A DNA stretch of 64,000 bases, taken from Motacilla alba alba (lineage: Eukaryota > Chordata > Aves > Passeriformes > Motacillidae). Location of the stretch: the NCBI RefSeq assembly GCF_015832195.1, contig NC_052026.1, forward strand, positions 10,027,619 through 10,091,618, read 5' to 3'. This document shows positions 49,811 through 62,500 of the stretch, one piece after another (positions within the stretch are counted from its first letter, which is position 1; each line of letters starts with the position of its first letter). Below the pieces are notes generated by a model. The model saw only the letters and a list, made by a program, of their open reading frames with translations. It was not told the origin of the DNA and made no database searches. A program made the translations under genes and the position numbers.

Positions 49811-50889
49811 AGCAAAATCTATATAACTAAGCAGCCTGTCATATCCCAGTGCCAGATGTAACTACAGGCAGCTGATCAGTTCCCTTGTTGTAGACACATA
49901 AATTGCCATATAATGGGAGGATGGGTGAGAATTACCACCTACTTTGTTGGTTTATTCACTGACACTTGCCAAGATTTACCAACTGTTCTTTTCAAGCAAG
50001 AAGTAAATATTGTATTTGGTTTGTATTTCAGCACAAATACTCACGTGCAAATGTATGCACATATAACAGAGGAACACTGGTTTACTTACATTTGTTCATG
50101 TTCTGTAGTAACACAAACAGCAATATTGTTGCACCAAAACAATCAGACTAAGGAATAAACTCTAGACCCTTCACATTTTTCATATGAAATGAGAAAATAA
50201 TAATAAAGTTTTGCTATACTAAATTGCTTTCATTGCTTGAGCTAGAGCACTGCTTATTTCCTACACAGATACTTTATTAAAAGCAACAAATAAGCAGCAT
50301 TTTAAGAGGGAAAACTTCCAATGAATTGTCATTAACTAAGGCAATATCACCTTCATGTCTTTTAAGCCAAACTGGCTTCTGATCTATTGACATGAAAAAA
50401 ATTCTGATGCCTGATCACCTCAGACACAGAGCTGGAAGGAGAGTAAACTGCAAGGTTTGAGCTGTTTAAAAACAGACTCTTAGTGAATAACAAAACCACT
50501 AAAGTTATTTCAACACCTGCTTCCTTAGTAATCTAGTTTTACAGAAAGGCGTACATCATCTGCAGCATCAAAATTACTGAAAAGGAGGAAAAACAAGGGA
50601 ATTGAGAATCCTAGATAACATGAGCAAATCTTTTCTTCTGCATCCTTTTACAGCTAAGAGTCTGTTAACTAGGAAAGAATGGAGAAAATCGGGACCAACT
50701 TAAAAAATAAAAACAAAGTTCAGGTTATTCCATTAAAAATAAAAGGCATTTATTAGGGAGAAATAGGCTTCAGTACTTCCTAAATGCAAGCAGAAATTAC
50801 TTTATTATACTTATAATAGTTTAAGAACCCAATATAATAATGTGAATTATCAAAGCACATATTTGTCTAAGCTGAGAACAGGAAAAAAG
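49811..50889. other. Unique AT-rich non-coding DNA
   Basis: No gene or identifiable repeat is seen; two overlapping frames (49913-50158) are featureless. Confidence 0.6.
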
Positions 50890-51330
50890 CTGAAGAGTGT
50901 CTCAGTCCAGCTCGCTGCGACCCTGAGCCTGGTCCAGCCAGGGGGAGCATGGTAAAAACAGAGGGACAGGAACGATGGAGTTGCCTGAAGAATAAAGAAC
51001 TTTAATAGCAAAACAACAAACGCAGAAACCACATGATCTGAGGGGCAAGATCCAAAGACCAAGGGGTGTGGTGAATGGAGCAATATATGGGGGTATTCTG
51101 AGGGCAGGGCTCCAGTCTTGAACATGAACTCAGGACTTATATGAGACAGATCCCAAACCAACTGAGAACAAGAACCAGAAACACGAGCTGTTATAGAGTA
51201 ATACCATTAACATACCAACTCCCGTGGCCACACTCTTCTCACCATGACCTGACCAGTTATCTCCCTTTCAGTATCCCACCTCCCATGGTTTCAGGTTGAT
51301 GCCACCAAGGCTAAACCATTATTCATCCCA
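50890..51330 (-). mobile_element. Probable solo LTR of an avian endogenous retrovirus
   Basis: On the minus strand this GC-richer block of about 440 bases has the order expected of an LTR. A U3-like part comes first, followed by a TATA-like CATATAAG (plus coordinates 51136-51143). About 135 bases later comes a polyadenylation-type ATTAAAG (about 51000-51006), followed by a T/G-rich stretch and about 100 bases that would be U5. I see no gag, pol or env sequence on either side, which fits recombination to a solo LTR. Exact TG...CA ends and a target-site duplication could not be fixed by eye. A 103-codon minus-strand frame inside it is not a gene. A non-retroviral explanation for the block is possible. 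Confidence 0.5.
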
Positions 51331-54300
51331 GCCAGTTCTGTTCCCATAGAAGAGATGAGAGAAAATGAGAAAATACAGAAGCACATTAGCCATAAAAAGG
51401 AAATACCTAAAGAAAATTGTTAAATACAATTCAGATCCTGAAATTACAAGTCAGAGTTGATTAAGACAACTTGAAATGACAATTCTTCAAGTTTTTCTCC
51501 AAAACAGGCTTTCAACTTTCATATATCAAGGACAGTAATGGTTCTTCTTCCTCTACAGGAGCCTTTTAAAATCATTAATTTTCACAGCACATCTGAAGCA
51601 CCAACACAATACACAATGCTCAAGTATAGGGGAAAACTGAATTTATATCATTTCCCTTTATGAAACTCATCCACAGGTCTCTGTGATCTGTTGATTTGTA
51701 TTTAATTGTGCTGGTACACCCTAAGACTTACCCAACTCAGGCTTCATCATCACTATTCAATATCTACCATCTACCCTATATCAGCAATTTATGTTAAATG
51801 ACAATAATCGAACAAAGAAGAGGTGCTGCTTCCTGTATTATTTTTCATTCTCCTCCTTCTTCCTACTTTAAAAGGATCAATAGAGAGGGGATCTTGACAC
51901 ATAAACAGAATTTATAAATGAATACAGTATTTATCCTATATATTATACATAAACATGTTAGACGCAGAAGCTTTTTTCTTATAACTGAACCTTGACTTTT
52001 TTTTAAAAAAGAAAAAAAAAGCTCAAGGTAGTTCCATGGACTGGTTCCCAAAATTCAGACTTCAGTTAATTCCTGTCACCAGTTTTATACTTATAAAAGC
52101 ATGATGAGAAATAGACACAAACATTTTACATGCTGATTTAACTGTTCAAGTGTCAACAGCAAGAGTTTTGCCAGTATCAGTTAAAAATCCATGGACACAT
52201 CAGCTGATTTTTCAAAGCCAGGAAAATTCTTATTGAGTTGCAGCAGGTCAGTGCCCAGCTGCAATATTCACTACAGCTTGATTCTGCAGCACAAACACCG
52301 CTTGTAAAGCATTTAATACAAAGTTCCAAAGGAGAACAGGCACATTGCATTACTAGTTAGAAACTGGAGAGAAGATATGCAGTACCACAGAAGTCTCTTC
52401 TGATTAATTTTCATAACACTGCACATTTTTGGGGTTTTTCTTCCTTTAACACATCACATGAATTCTGGCAAATCTAACATTACACTACACAGCTTATGGG
52501 CTCTGGTATGACGTGTCACAACACCAACTGTCAACCACTACATCTAAAAAGGTACTTTTATAGAAGTTCTCAAGATAACAGCAAGAACAGAAAGGGACAG
52601 CATGGAGCAGGACAGAAAGCAGAAAGCGATTTCAGAATACGTGAAGGGCTCCTAAAGTTTCACATTGACAGCTTTAACCCATATATGATTACAGATCAGA
52701 GATCATTAGATCAAAGGATTTTCTGGCCATGCTGAACAAGCAATGGTACTAGGCAGCTGCCTTAGCTTATTCCATGACAGGGTGAACAGAAAGCACAGAC
52801 AAACACAGAACTAGCTGGATGTGGTACTGAGTTACTCAATGATCCAGCAGGTTTGGCTGCCTGGATTACATTTTCAGGGAGCACACACAGGAAAGCTTGC
52901 TCAGCATCTGAAAATGGCTAATACTGAAAATAATTCTGCCTCCCCAACCACCAAAAATAAATCCATATATAATTCATAGAAGGGGAAGGGATTTCTGCAG
53001 TTTCTGTAGTATAATGTTTATCTTCAAAGTCTGTGTTTTGGGCTTCCCATCCCCAGCTGAAAGCTACCAGAAATTCTCAAAAAGGGAGGAGTTAGCTTTG
53101 TGTAATTTACTTGTTTGGGACATTTAACTGACTGGGGACAAGGGCAGATGTGCTATTATGTCCCCAAATTCCTGCTGTCAAGAGAACCTATTCCCTATTT
53201 AATTCTCCAGGTAATAGTTGGGAAATTACTGGAACATCACTCTGAATGACAAATAGATGCTCAGTAATATAATGACAAGGATATTTCCTATGCACTTAAG
53301 TGAAAATATAAACAACCTCAAGAACTCTGGAATCAAATAAATACAAACAAGCTCTCACACTGCTGCATCATTAAAGAGAGCTTTTAATTACCACATAAAT
53401 AATAACAATTTTGTCATAGTCTTGTTTTTGTGTCAGATACCACAAAATGGCACTGATAAACTCTTAAGGTAGAAGAATTTAGAACTGATCTTTGGAAGAA
53501 AAGATGATAGAGCAGAAAATAAAAAGAAATCTAAACATTCAAATCTAAATATGATCATATATTAATATTTAACACTGTTATTTCAAAAATCACTTTAAAT
53601 GCTGATGTAAAAGAAGAATAGTCTTGTTCAGAACACCCTACTCAGCTCATTTTCACAATTGTGGAGTCACTTGGAATATTTAACTGTAATTTTCAAGTAT
53701 TCAGCTGTTTCAAGACAGGCATAGTCACCTGATCTAGCCACAATTTTAAGACACAAGGCAGGAAATGGAAATTTGAAAAAGGCATAAACATTCTATGCAC
53801 AAGTCAGTCACCTACAGGATACTGTCTTTTCCTTCTCCTCAACAGATTCAGGTATCAGAAGTCAGAGCAAATGCACCACAAAGATAATGAAGCCTTAGGC
53901 TGGAAAGAAAAAAAGAGTATGACAAATCTTTTGCAGAAGATTTAGCTCCCTCTGATGAACATTCAATAGAGTTACAGAGTGTGAGGAATTTCAGATCAAT
54001 AACTGGATTTGCTACAGCAATTTAAAAAGAAAGAAGCTGGGGAAAGCATCAGCAGTAATAGTCTCCCTAAGCAGATGCCTACAGAGGTCATCTCTAGGAA
54101 GGACTGTAATGAGTTTATACTTACTCCACCAAGCCTATCCATAAGGGTAGGCTACTAATGATTGTTTGGTCCTTTTGCAGCAGTTAGTGTCTTATGCCTC
54201 ACTAGATTAGATAAATGAGATAATTAAGCATCATGGGGAAAAGCTTGCTAGTGATTAAAGCAGACATTGAACCAGTTTTCTATTTATTCTTCTTCCATAC

Positions 54301-54553
54301 ATTTCAGTTCTACCCAATTTACATCTGCAGTTGTATAGTTGTGAACGATCAAATATCAATGCCCTCACCTCAAATTTTACATTTCTCACACACAAGAAAT
54401 GTGACTAACTCCAGTGTACATGGCTGGGCAGATATCAGGTATCTGCTCAAATAATGGGCAGTAAAACTGATACTTGATTAGAAGGATATGTATTTCTGAA
54501 CAATAAGAACACTCTAGAGAAACAAACAGGTAGCAATACACCTATAAGCTATA
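51331..54553. other. Unique AT-rich non-coding DNA
   Basis: A near-palindromic T8A6-type stretch lies around 51997-52019. A strong acceptor-like run (CTTTTCCTTCTCCTCAACAG) ends at 53845, and one frame after it stays open for about 32 codons. No donor or family resemblance supports an exon. Confidence 0.55.
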
Positions 54554-54952
54554 ATGGCTCAAGAGCATCACACACCAAAACATATTCCCTTCAAGGCAGT
54601 AAGTTGTTATGGGGTCACAGAACTCTTTCCCTGTAAATTATTTTTGTCAGCTGCAACAGCTGGCAAGTCTCTTCTATACATGAAATGCAGGACTGTGGAT
54701 TTGAGCATACAGCCAGGATGTTTTGCCCTCCAAGGAGAATGTATGAAGTTAGGTGACAAGTTCATCACAGTGTCTGTGGAGGCTTTCCAGTTCATCACCC
54801 AAAGCATTGAAAGCACCGAACTAGCGTTAAGGAAACTCCCCCGTCCAACCACCCAGAACCCACTCTGGCAGTCACACTTGCTGGGATTGAAGCTCCTGGC
54901 AGCTACACTGCCCCCATTCACACAGTCAGACCAGGTTTCCTTACCAGCTTGA
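54554..54952 (+). CDS. 132-codon open frame, unidentified (speculative)
   Basis: An ATG-initiated frame closes with TGA at 54950-54952. The product is well mixed in composition, with Cys at several positions and a moderately hydrophobic C-terminal half. The minus strand is also open for 104 codons over 54607-54921. The region is less AT-rich than its flanks. I recognise no family, signal peptide or membrane segment. It may be a decayed exon, an old transposon remnant or a compositional effect. Two strands being open at once argues against calling a gene. Confidence 0.15.
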   Translation: MAQEHHTPKHIPFKAVSCYGVTELFPCKLFLSAATAGKSLLYMKCRTVDLSIQPGCFALQGECMKLGDKFITVSVEAFQFITQSIESTELALRKLPRPTTQNPLWQSHLLGLKLLAATLPPFTQSDQVSLPA

Positions 54953-56675
54953 CCTCAGGATTCCCACAGCAGAGTCTCAGATGTTCTACCCCTTTTAATA
55001 GTTTCATTTTGACACAACAACCAAATAAAGTAAGAGCTGGAGTTGGTGTCTCTGAGCAAATGAACCTCTGAAGCCCATATTCCCTCACAGTCTGAGCATT
55101 TTGTATGGAAATCTCTTCTGATTTCCAGAAAAGTCTGTCTATATTCTGAATATTATAAATCTAAATGTTGAGGGCTTACCAGTACCAGCAGTAGCACAAC
55201 TCATAAAGTAAAATTCAATACAATCAAAACGAAAGTTTGCCTCAAAAAAGTATCTACTTAAAGCTCCAGAAACACTGAAAAGATTTTTAAATCCCTAACT
55301 GAATTACTATTTTTTATTTCCCCACCACACATGACCTCATTTAGCACAGCAGAAGACTACTTCTCCTCATCTATTAAGACTTCAATGAAATAATTCATTA
55401 ACAGTATTCACATTTAAACTTGAATATTAATTGACTGATAATGAGATGATAAAACTGCTTTTCTCTGCAGGTGCACCAACCAATTTCAATTAAACTGAAG
55501 GAGTATTTTTCCTTACTGCATCTACAGTTAAAAAGTTATTTTATTTTCTAATAAAGTGCTTTACATTGATCTTCTGGAAAAGTATGGTTTCATTTTCACT
55601 TTTTTTGAATTATAATCGTTTCTGTTTGCAAAGAAATTATTTCCCAGTACTACTTTTCTCCAACTGGTGATTAGCTTCCATATGATTAGCTTTGCAGAAT
55701 TCAAAAATCACTCCAAAAAGCCTTCTAACATCTGTTAAACTTTCATTCTATTGGCTGGAAATCTTAAACTTTTATTATAAAAAACACAAAAGCATCAGAA
55801 TAATTTTAAAGCCAGTATTTCTCTTGGACTTCTCAATTTGTACCAATTGTTTTCTGTTGGTCAGTGTGGCTCCAAGACTACTATATTAAAGACTTTTGAC
55901 AGTCATCAATAATAGAATCCAGCTTACAGCAGTTCAAAGTGCTCATTATCTATCAAAATTTTCTAACACATGTTTGAACAGAGCAATCAAATTCACTCCC
56001 ATAATATGATTTCCTTTCAAGTGCTAATAATTAAGGAGCAATGAAAAGAACACTCTATTCTGAACATGTTTTTAGATACCAGACTCACGGCAGGGACCAT
56101 GAAAATGGGGTACAGATAGTTCAAAATCAGGAGACCACAAGAAGAAGGAAAATATGTTATACATGTAAAACACATACAACTATAGGCATAAGTATAACTA
56201 CAAACTTGGGAGAAGCTAAGGACAGAAACTTGGCTCCAACTCCTTTGAACTTCAGAGGTCTGACACCTTACTGGACACAGGTGGATAACCAAGCTGCCAC
56301 TCATGGTATGTGCAAACAACACTGGTACTTGATTTAAAAAAGAAAATAAAAGTTTGATGTTTCAGTATGTACAGATATAGGGTCATTGATTATTAAGAAT
56401 GGTCTGAAAGAGAAGAGCAATTTTTTTCTTCACTGAATGAGAAGCCAAAGTAGAAGACATCATCTCCAGCATTCTCAGTGACTAAAGTGACTAATCATAT
56501 GTGAGTAACTGCTTCTGAAATTGAAAGCAATGTTAAATTCCTCTGTGATCTGACAAAACTTTTTAGAGCAGTAAAGACAAGACAGAGTCCTAGACCTAAA
56601 CTCTGGATCTTCAAGTGACTGCCATCCCAAAACTCTCACCACAATAAATACTTCATAACACAAAACTAGCTTTAG
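54953..56675. other. Unique AT-rich non-coding DNA
   Basis: Opposing frames of 98 and 101 codons over 56017-56337 are mutual shadows. Nothing is recognisable. Confidence 0.55.
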
Positions 56676-57026
56676 TTAAAACATTGAAGTTAAAGAAGCC
56701 AATAATGCCCAGTCCAACATGGATTCTACCAGATGATTGAAGCCTGTCCAGATGGGATCTGATGTGAGAGCTGTAGACAGCAGCCGCCCCTGAACAAACG
56801 AAAGTGAAAAACTTGCACACCAAGAAATGTCATTCTTCTGATCAACATTGGGTAAGGAGTCTGATAGGTAATGAGGGAGAGTCAACACAAGTTTGGGAAA
56901 GCTTAAATAAAAGTTAGCAGGTCTTGGAAGATGACTCCATAACAAACCAGAAATGAGTTCATGGCTACAGAGACAAAAATGATGCCAGGAGTTAGGGTGC
57001 AAATGCACAGTCTTAATGAAGAGCAC
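56676..57026 (-). other. 116-codon open frame, unassigned
   Basis: A minus-strand frame rich in Leu, Ser and Trp without any motif I recognise. The region has no low-complexity sequence. No splice-like borders are obvious. It is listed because of its length for such AT-rich DNA. Confidence 0.15.
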
Positions 57027-58419
57027 GTGTGTAGCTGAGACAAATTACTCAGTCTTATTTATATATGCTTCTCTTGAAGGATCAGTCTAGAAAAATAATT
57101 TCCCATCATGTTAGGGCCTGAAATTTAACTACAGAAGCAGCGAGTATTTATCCAAGACATTTTTAGTAGGTAATCTAGGGTAAATTCATCAGAAAGCAGC
57201 AATTTTTGTTGCAACAGAAGCTAAATTGATCAAAGAATCAAGGATGTCAGAAACTAACACTGACTATGACAGCCTTTAAGTAGACTTTTACATATACTTT
57301 GCAGGCAAAAAACAAATACTCTTTAATTTGAGATCACTAACTGCAGAACTGCATGATAAACACAAGAAATAGCTTTCACTTAGAAAATCTCCTTTACAGA
57401 ATTTATTATGTTTCAAGTATTCTCAAGCTACATGCATAAACTCATGAATAAACCACAGTTAATTTTCCACTGATCTAAGTATTTCATTTGAAGAATTTTG
57501 TTTCTTTATGGTATCATCTTGCTATACCACATCTCTGTTCATTGAAAAGTAATTATTTTCCTTACTGCACTGTAAGAGACTGAAATATGTTTAAATTAGA
57601 TTTTAATTCTAATATTTTCTATGACAGACCCAAACTTATCTGTTTCCTTTTTATTATGAATCATCATCTAAAGACAGCAAGCCTAAATTCATTACAATTT
57701 TACTGTACATAAAGAATATTTTCTTCTCACACTTAAGTACACAGCAGTTTGAAGCATTTACTATAATAAAAATCTTACAGCTCAAGCATTATTCTCAACT
57801 GTCCCCAGAGTGCCACCATCATATTTCTGTAAATCAAAAGTAGGTTTTTTATCCACTGAAGAACAAAGGAAATGGCAAGCTCCAAAGTAACTGTAGTTTA
57901 GAGGTAGCATGTGTTTCCTCAATCCTGTCTCCCAACAGGATTCTCCACTGACCTTATCTTTTACTACTGCTTAGCTCCAAATTTAGAAGTAATTTACACA
58001 CCTTTAGAGTCATAGTTGACACAACATCAAAAAACAATTTAAAGGAGCTCAACATACTGGAGTTACAGAAAAAAATTCTGCCTCAGGATAGTCCCCCATG
58101 GCAGTGTTACAGATGCCCAAAAGCTTGAGAACATAAACACTGAGTGAAAGACTTAAAAACCTTCAATTCAGAACATGGCAAAAAATTAAATCAAAGCCTT
58201 GACAGTTAAATCTACCAATCTGAACTGCTACATATTTTCAGGGAGCTATGCAAGGTCAGTGCTCTGCATTTTTTCTTCCTGCTGGCCCTCAGTAAGGATT
58301 CCCTAAGGTGGGACAGCTGTTTGTCCCGCAATTCCTTTTACAACACTGCCCTCCAGTGGGCTTTGCCTGCAGAGATTTTCTTAGCCAGTAGCTGAATTCC
58401 TTTGGTTCAGAGATCTACC
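57027..58419. other. Unique AT-rich non-coding DNA
   Basis: No gene or named repeat is seen. Confidence 0.6.
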
Positions 58420-58545
58420 GAACCATAGAACAGTGACGGGCCCCAGTAGGACCACCAGGTCCACGAAGGGCCCACATGGGGATGGAACCCACAACCTTGG
58501 CATCATTAGCACCACACTCAAACCAACTGAGTTCATCTCAGGGTC
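58420..58545 (-). mobile_element. tRNA-Ile-derived SINE with CR1-like tail (TguSINE1-type)
   Basis: The minus strand at about 58542-58468 is a decayed tRNA-Ile. The A-box region reads GAACTCAGTTGG (58534-58523; tRNA-Ile has TAGCTCAGTTGG). The anticodon loop keeps CTAAT with anticodon AAT. The B box reads GGTTCCATCC (58489-58480; intact form GGTTCGATCC), and the 3' acceptor side ends in GGGCCC. About 45 further bases lead to CACTGTTCTATGG (58436-58424), which resembles the CR1 octamer tail TTCTATG. A tRNA-Ile head plus a CR1-type tail is the layout of TguSINE1, known from passerine birds and mobilised in trans by CR1. The B-box change and lost acceptor pairing mean it is not a working tRNA gene. 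Confidence 0.85.
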
Positions 58546-59257
58546 ATTAGCACTTCTGGAAAAATCCAGCAGGGCTCACCAAGTATTTTTGGAGGCACTA
58601 AGTGTCCTACAGCTAGGAGAGGAGAAGGATATGGACATAAGATTTCACTTTATCTAACCCACCTTTCTTGGGATTTCAGTTAATTATAGAAAGTATTTTT
58701 AAGTGAAGATGGTGAGGCTTAATTCTAAAAAAGCCTACCACACCAATCTTGCCACCAATTTCAGAGTTCAACTGCTATTTATACTTAAGTCATTGCAAAA
58801 GACTGTCCCAGAGTCAGGGAATTAAAACATATAAATAAATGTATATTTTGGATTTTGTTTTAAAACCAGTTATGTCCAAGATTTAGGGCCTCATTGATTT
58901 CTGTGAGATGACTTCAGATTGAGCACAAATTCCCAGGAGGATATGTTGATGGCAAGGCTTCTCACGTAACTTACATAGGCTTCCTTCATATTCTTGCAGT
59001 GATTTCATCAGCTGAGATAGCAGATCTCACACCAGTGTCTGTCAATGTAGATTTCCTTAAGATCCAATTCAAAACTGCCTTTAGCTCCAGTGTCAGTAAC
59101 ACGAAGATCAATCCTTTCAAGCACAAAATGCCAATAAACAAGTTGCTTACTTCATAGTTACAGTGTGTATTTGGAGCACATCAATATCCAATTTCAGCCT
59201 GTTCAGTCACACGCACTATCCTTTATAGCATCAGCACTTGTTTTTGTGCCAGGGTCT
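58546..59257. other. Unique non-coding DNA
   Basis: Nothing recognisable lies between the SINE and the exon-like pair. Confidence 0.6.
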
Positions 59258-59279
59258 TAATTTTTTTCTTCTTCCTCAG

Positions 59280-59360
59280 GCTGGCCTCCAGGCTTCTGGA
59301 CAGATTCCACAACTTTTACGCTCTTACTGGTACTGCAGCCCATTTGGTCTTAAGCAGTAA
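59280..59360 (+). CDS. Candidate 3'-terminal coding exon (speculative)
   Basis: The stretch TAATTTTTTTCTTCTTCCTCAG ends at 59279 (its last 20 bases are an uninterrupted pyrimidine run plus CAG), an excellent splice-acceptor consensus. In the phase starting at 59280 the next 26 codons are open and end at TAA 59358-59360, giving a tail that ends in SYWYCSPFGLKQ. An AATAAA at 59918-59923 could end the transcript. I recognise no gene. Acceptor-like runs occur by chance in AT-rich DNA, and 26 open codons are not strong evidence. Confidence 0.15.
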   Translation, partial: AGLQASGQIPQLLRSYWYCSPFGLKQ

Positions 59361-59386
59361 ATGAAAAGATTTATCTTCTTTTGCAG

Positions 59387-59512
59387 ATGCCTACAGAAGG
59401 CTCCCTGCGTTGCAGGAATGAAGAACATGAACAAGGAAAGGAACTCCAAGCTGAACAGCCTTCACTACTGAATCAAGATCAAGTATTTCTAGGTTCTGTA
59501 ACAACTCACTGA
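59387..59512 (+). CDS. Candidate exon behind a second acceptor-like site (speculative)
   Basis: TTTATCTTCTTTTGCAG ends at 59386. The following bases begin with ATG and remain open for 41 codons to TGA at 59510-59512. The product is acidic and Gln/Glu-rich (begins MPTEGSLRCRNEEHEQ), and codon use looks reasonable. It lies 26 bases after the stop of the preceding candidate, so the two would be alternative acceptors of one transcript rather than consecutive exons. No family is recognised and no strong donor is visible. Confidence 0.15.
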   Translation: MPTEGSLRCRNEEHEQGKELQAEQPSLLNQDQVFLGSVTTH

Positions 59513-62500
59513 TCCTGACACTCAAACACCAGCTATCAAAGAGCCATGGCTTACTGCAGGTTGCAAAAGAAAAGCTTTGAGAGTAGGAAACTGTTGGGAA
59601 AAAATATTAATGAAGAGCAGTGTAACTCACAATTTCCTTAAGCAAGAAAGCCTATTTTAACTTTTAAATATTCTAAAGCTCCATAGTAGGAAACAGTGTC
59701 AGGAAAAGGGGGAAAATGGATGTTGTCAAATTAGCAAGCCTATACGATCTTGTAAACATCTTCAGAATGATAACTTATACTGCTATATAATTACCAGTTA
59801 TTCTAAATGCACAGTAACACCTTGATATTTTTGTTCCTGTTGTTTTAATGGCTTTGAGTCCAAGTCTTTCAAGTTTCAATGCAAGTTTTAATAGAACTCC
59901 TTGACCCATTCATGAGGAATAAATAGTTTGCTCAATTCATTTATAAAACTAAATTTACTCATTTAAGTAAAAAAAAAGTGTTTCATGAAAACTTCTTTAG
60001 GAAGAACCTGGGCTATTGGCATGTCTTTCCTGTTGACAAATTAGGCTTCCATTTAGACACAGCTGTGAAGTAACAGTAGCATAGTGATTACTAAGCCCAT
60101 CACTAAGTAGATGATTTTCTTGGTTTAGCACCATGCAACAACTTGTGATTTTTCTCAAGCTAACTCAATTTTTTCTTGTTACTAGCTCCAAGAAAAAGCC
60201 TCAAGAACAGGGAGACACCTTGCTTGAAACATTTGTCTCTCAGAAGTGAGAGAAGTCCACATGCCCAAACCCTCATTAAATATAAGCTTTCTTAGACTTA
60301 AGAAATGCAAAACAGGAACAAGTAACCCAAACACCCCACTCCCCTCTTAAAAAAGGAGCTTCTCAACTCTGAAGCATCATGAAGTTTTCAGTTGAAAACA
60401 AGCCTGAATACATACACTTAACACCCAGGCCTGTGTCAAATAGCACACCTCTACCAGATTCTAAACCAACAAGCAAAGTTACAGCATAACCCACAAAAAA
60501 TTTTCTAGTGAGTGATACACAAAGAAGTCAAAGGGGGCTGGCCCCCAGACTGGATGCTGTCATCCATCCATACAAACTAGCTACAAGCCAGTAGTACCCT
60601 CACATACAAATGGAACTCTAGTGTTTGGTTTCCCATGATTAAAACTCTCTTCTCCATTTCTTAAATAGTTAACTGCAAAAGTGTATTCCTCAGAGCTCTG
60701 TCCTAGAGAAGTGCTCAACAATACCAGACCTTATAGCCATCTACATCTCCTGTGTGCTTCCACACACAAATTTGACTATGGGAAGATCCTCCCTCTGCAC
60801 AGCCCTCAATCAGCAATGTATTATAGCTCAGCTGCAACTCTCCATAATATACCCAGGAATCTAGAGAGGACAACCTCTGACAAACCTCGATCATCCTAGG
60901 AGACCCCCTCTATCAAGTCAGAAAAGGATTTCAGAGGCAAGTTCCAGAACCACTTCAATCCTCAGGCTAGAGCTAGTTCAACCTCAGACAATCAAAGGGC
61001 ATGAAGAATTCAGTTGCTCCAGAAGACAAAAAAAGCAGCTGAATGCAATGAGGATTAGGTAGAGAAGAACTACACCTCTGCTTGAATATTTTGCCATTCC
61101 TCTTTCACTGTTCTTAAACACAGTACAGGACCATATTTTCTCTTTCTAGTACACAAAGTGCATTTCAGCCAAATCCTACAAACATGGATGAGTTTCACCT
61201 CAGTTGAGTCATCTTGGCTCTACTGGTAATACTGGAACACCCAGCCTAAGGGGCTTTTGGAGCGAGCTTGGCTTAAAATTACACAGTCATAAATGAGGTC
61301 CACACAATCACAAGTGGAACCTCCAGGATTTTGATCTGCTGAACTGACTTAACCCAGCCATGCCCATTTTGAAAATATAAGACTGGACGATGGAGGCATT
61401 CAAACTCCAAAGTAGCACATGTGTAGTTTTTGTTTTTATATGAAAACCCCAGGAACACAATTCTACATTTCTGTGTTTCACTATTCGTATGTTTCATACA
61501 CTTCAGTATCCTTCCTCCTTTTAATTCAGGTTGGCTTTAGTAGTCAATATGGTCTTACTTGTAAGAACTACAGTCCGACAAAAACCTCAGTTCCCCAAAG
61601 TGCAATACCTAGACAAGTACTAATTATTCTGGAGTTTTTACTGGTCTGCATTTTCAGAACACTGTCTCAAATCCTCCACTAGATGGTAGCTGAATACTAT
61701 GTTGATGGTGCAATATTATACCGTCTGTGATAGCCATACCTGGTGACTCTGATTTTTTCAGGATTAATCACAGTATCTTAGGTTAAATATAAGACATGCT
61801 CAGAGATGACACTGTCTTAAATATTTAAGGGTAAGAGATGTCTTTAATTACATAATTCTGTTTTAAGTTCAGTTTTGTGTTTGCCCACTATTGCAATCAT
61901 GTTTGTCAGCCTTCAGGGTCAGGCATTTCTTTCAAACATCTATTTAACACATTTACTTCCCTCATCTGTTGAAAGACAACACTTTTTTTCTGTAAGGCTT
62001 TTCATTAGACCCCTGAAAATGCTGAAAAATTTCAAAGCGGATTGCTTCACATTAGGAAATAATTCAGCTGAAGTACTAATGGCCTGTTAGCACTATTAGC
62101 CACTGACAACAAATGCAGAAGCACTTTACAAATGAGTAAAAATGGCTTAAGCCGTCATTGCATATACTTATAGCCCATTCTCTAAGTTTCTGACCTCTCT
62201 CCACTCCACTGGTTTAGCACCTGAGCAATAGTCCAGGTACGGATGTGCTACCAACTCCAACAGCAACAACTATTTTCAATTGCACAAAGTTACTGTTACC
62301 ATAGCAACAATACTAGCTTTTTTCATCCTATATTTCCTTTTCAAAACTGGAAGTACATAGCAGAGAAATGAGAAAGTACTCCAAACTTAACCATGCAGTA
62401 GGCCACTTCACTAATATTTAATAGCTTAACTAAGACAGTTTTTGTAAATGAACTAAAAGACAACTTCTTTCCTTTGTCTACTTATTAGACAGATTATTAC

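Noticed and set aside
50850..51161. 103-codon minus-strand frame
   Set aside because: It lies within the LTR-like block and spans its signals; it is not retroviral coding sequence.
53826..53950. Exon after the acceptor-like pyrimidine run ending at 53845
   Set aside because: The open frame is only about 32 codons, there is no donor and no similarity; such runs recur by chance.
56676..57026. Secreted or membrane protein gene on the minus strand
   Set aside because: It is only a single unsupported frame; the hydrophobic residues are scattered and no motif or exon border is seen.
58468..58542. Functional tRNA-Ile(AAT) gene on the minus strand
   Set aside because: The B box is altered, acceptor pairing is lost and a CR1-like tail follows. 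It is the head of a SINE.
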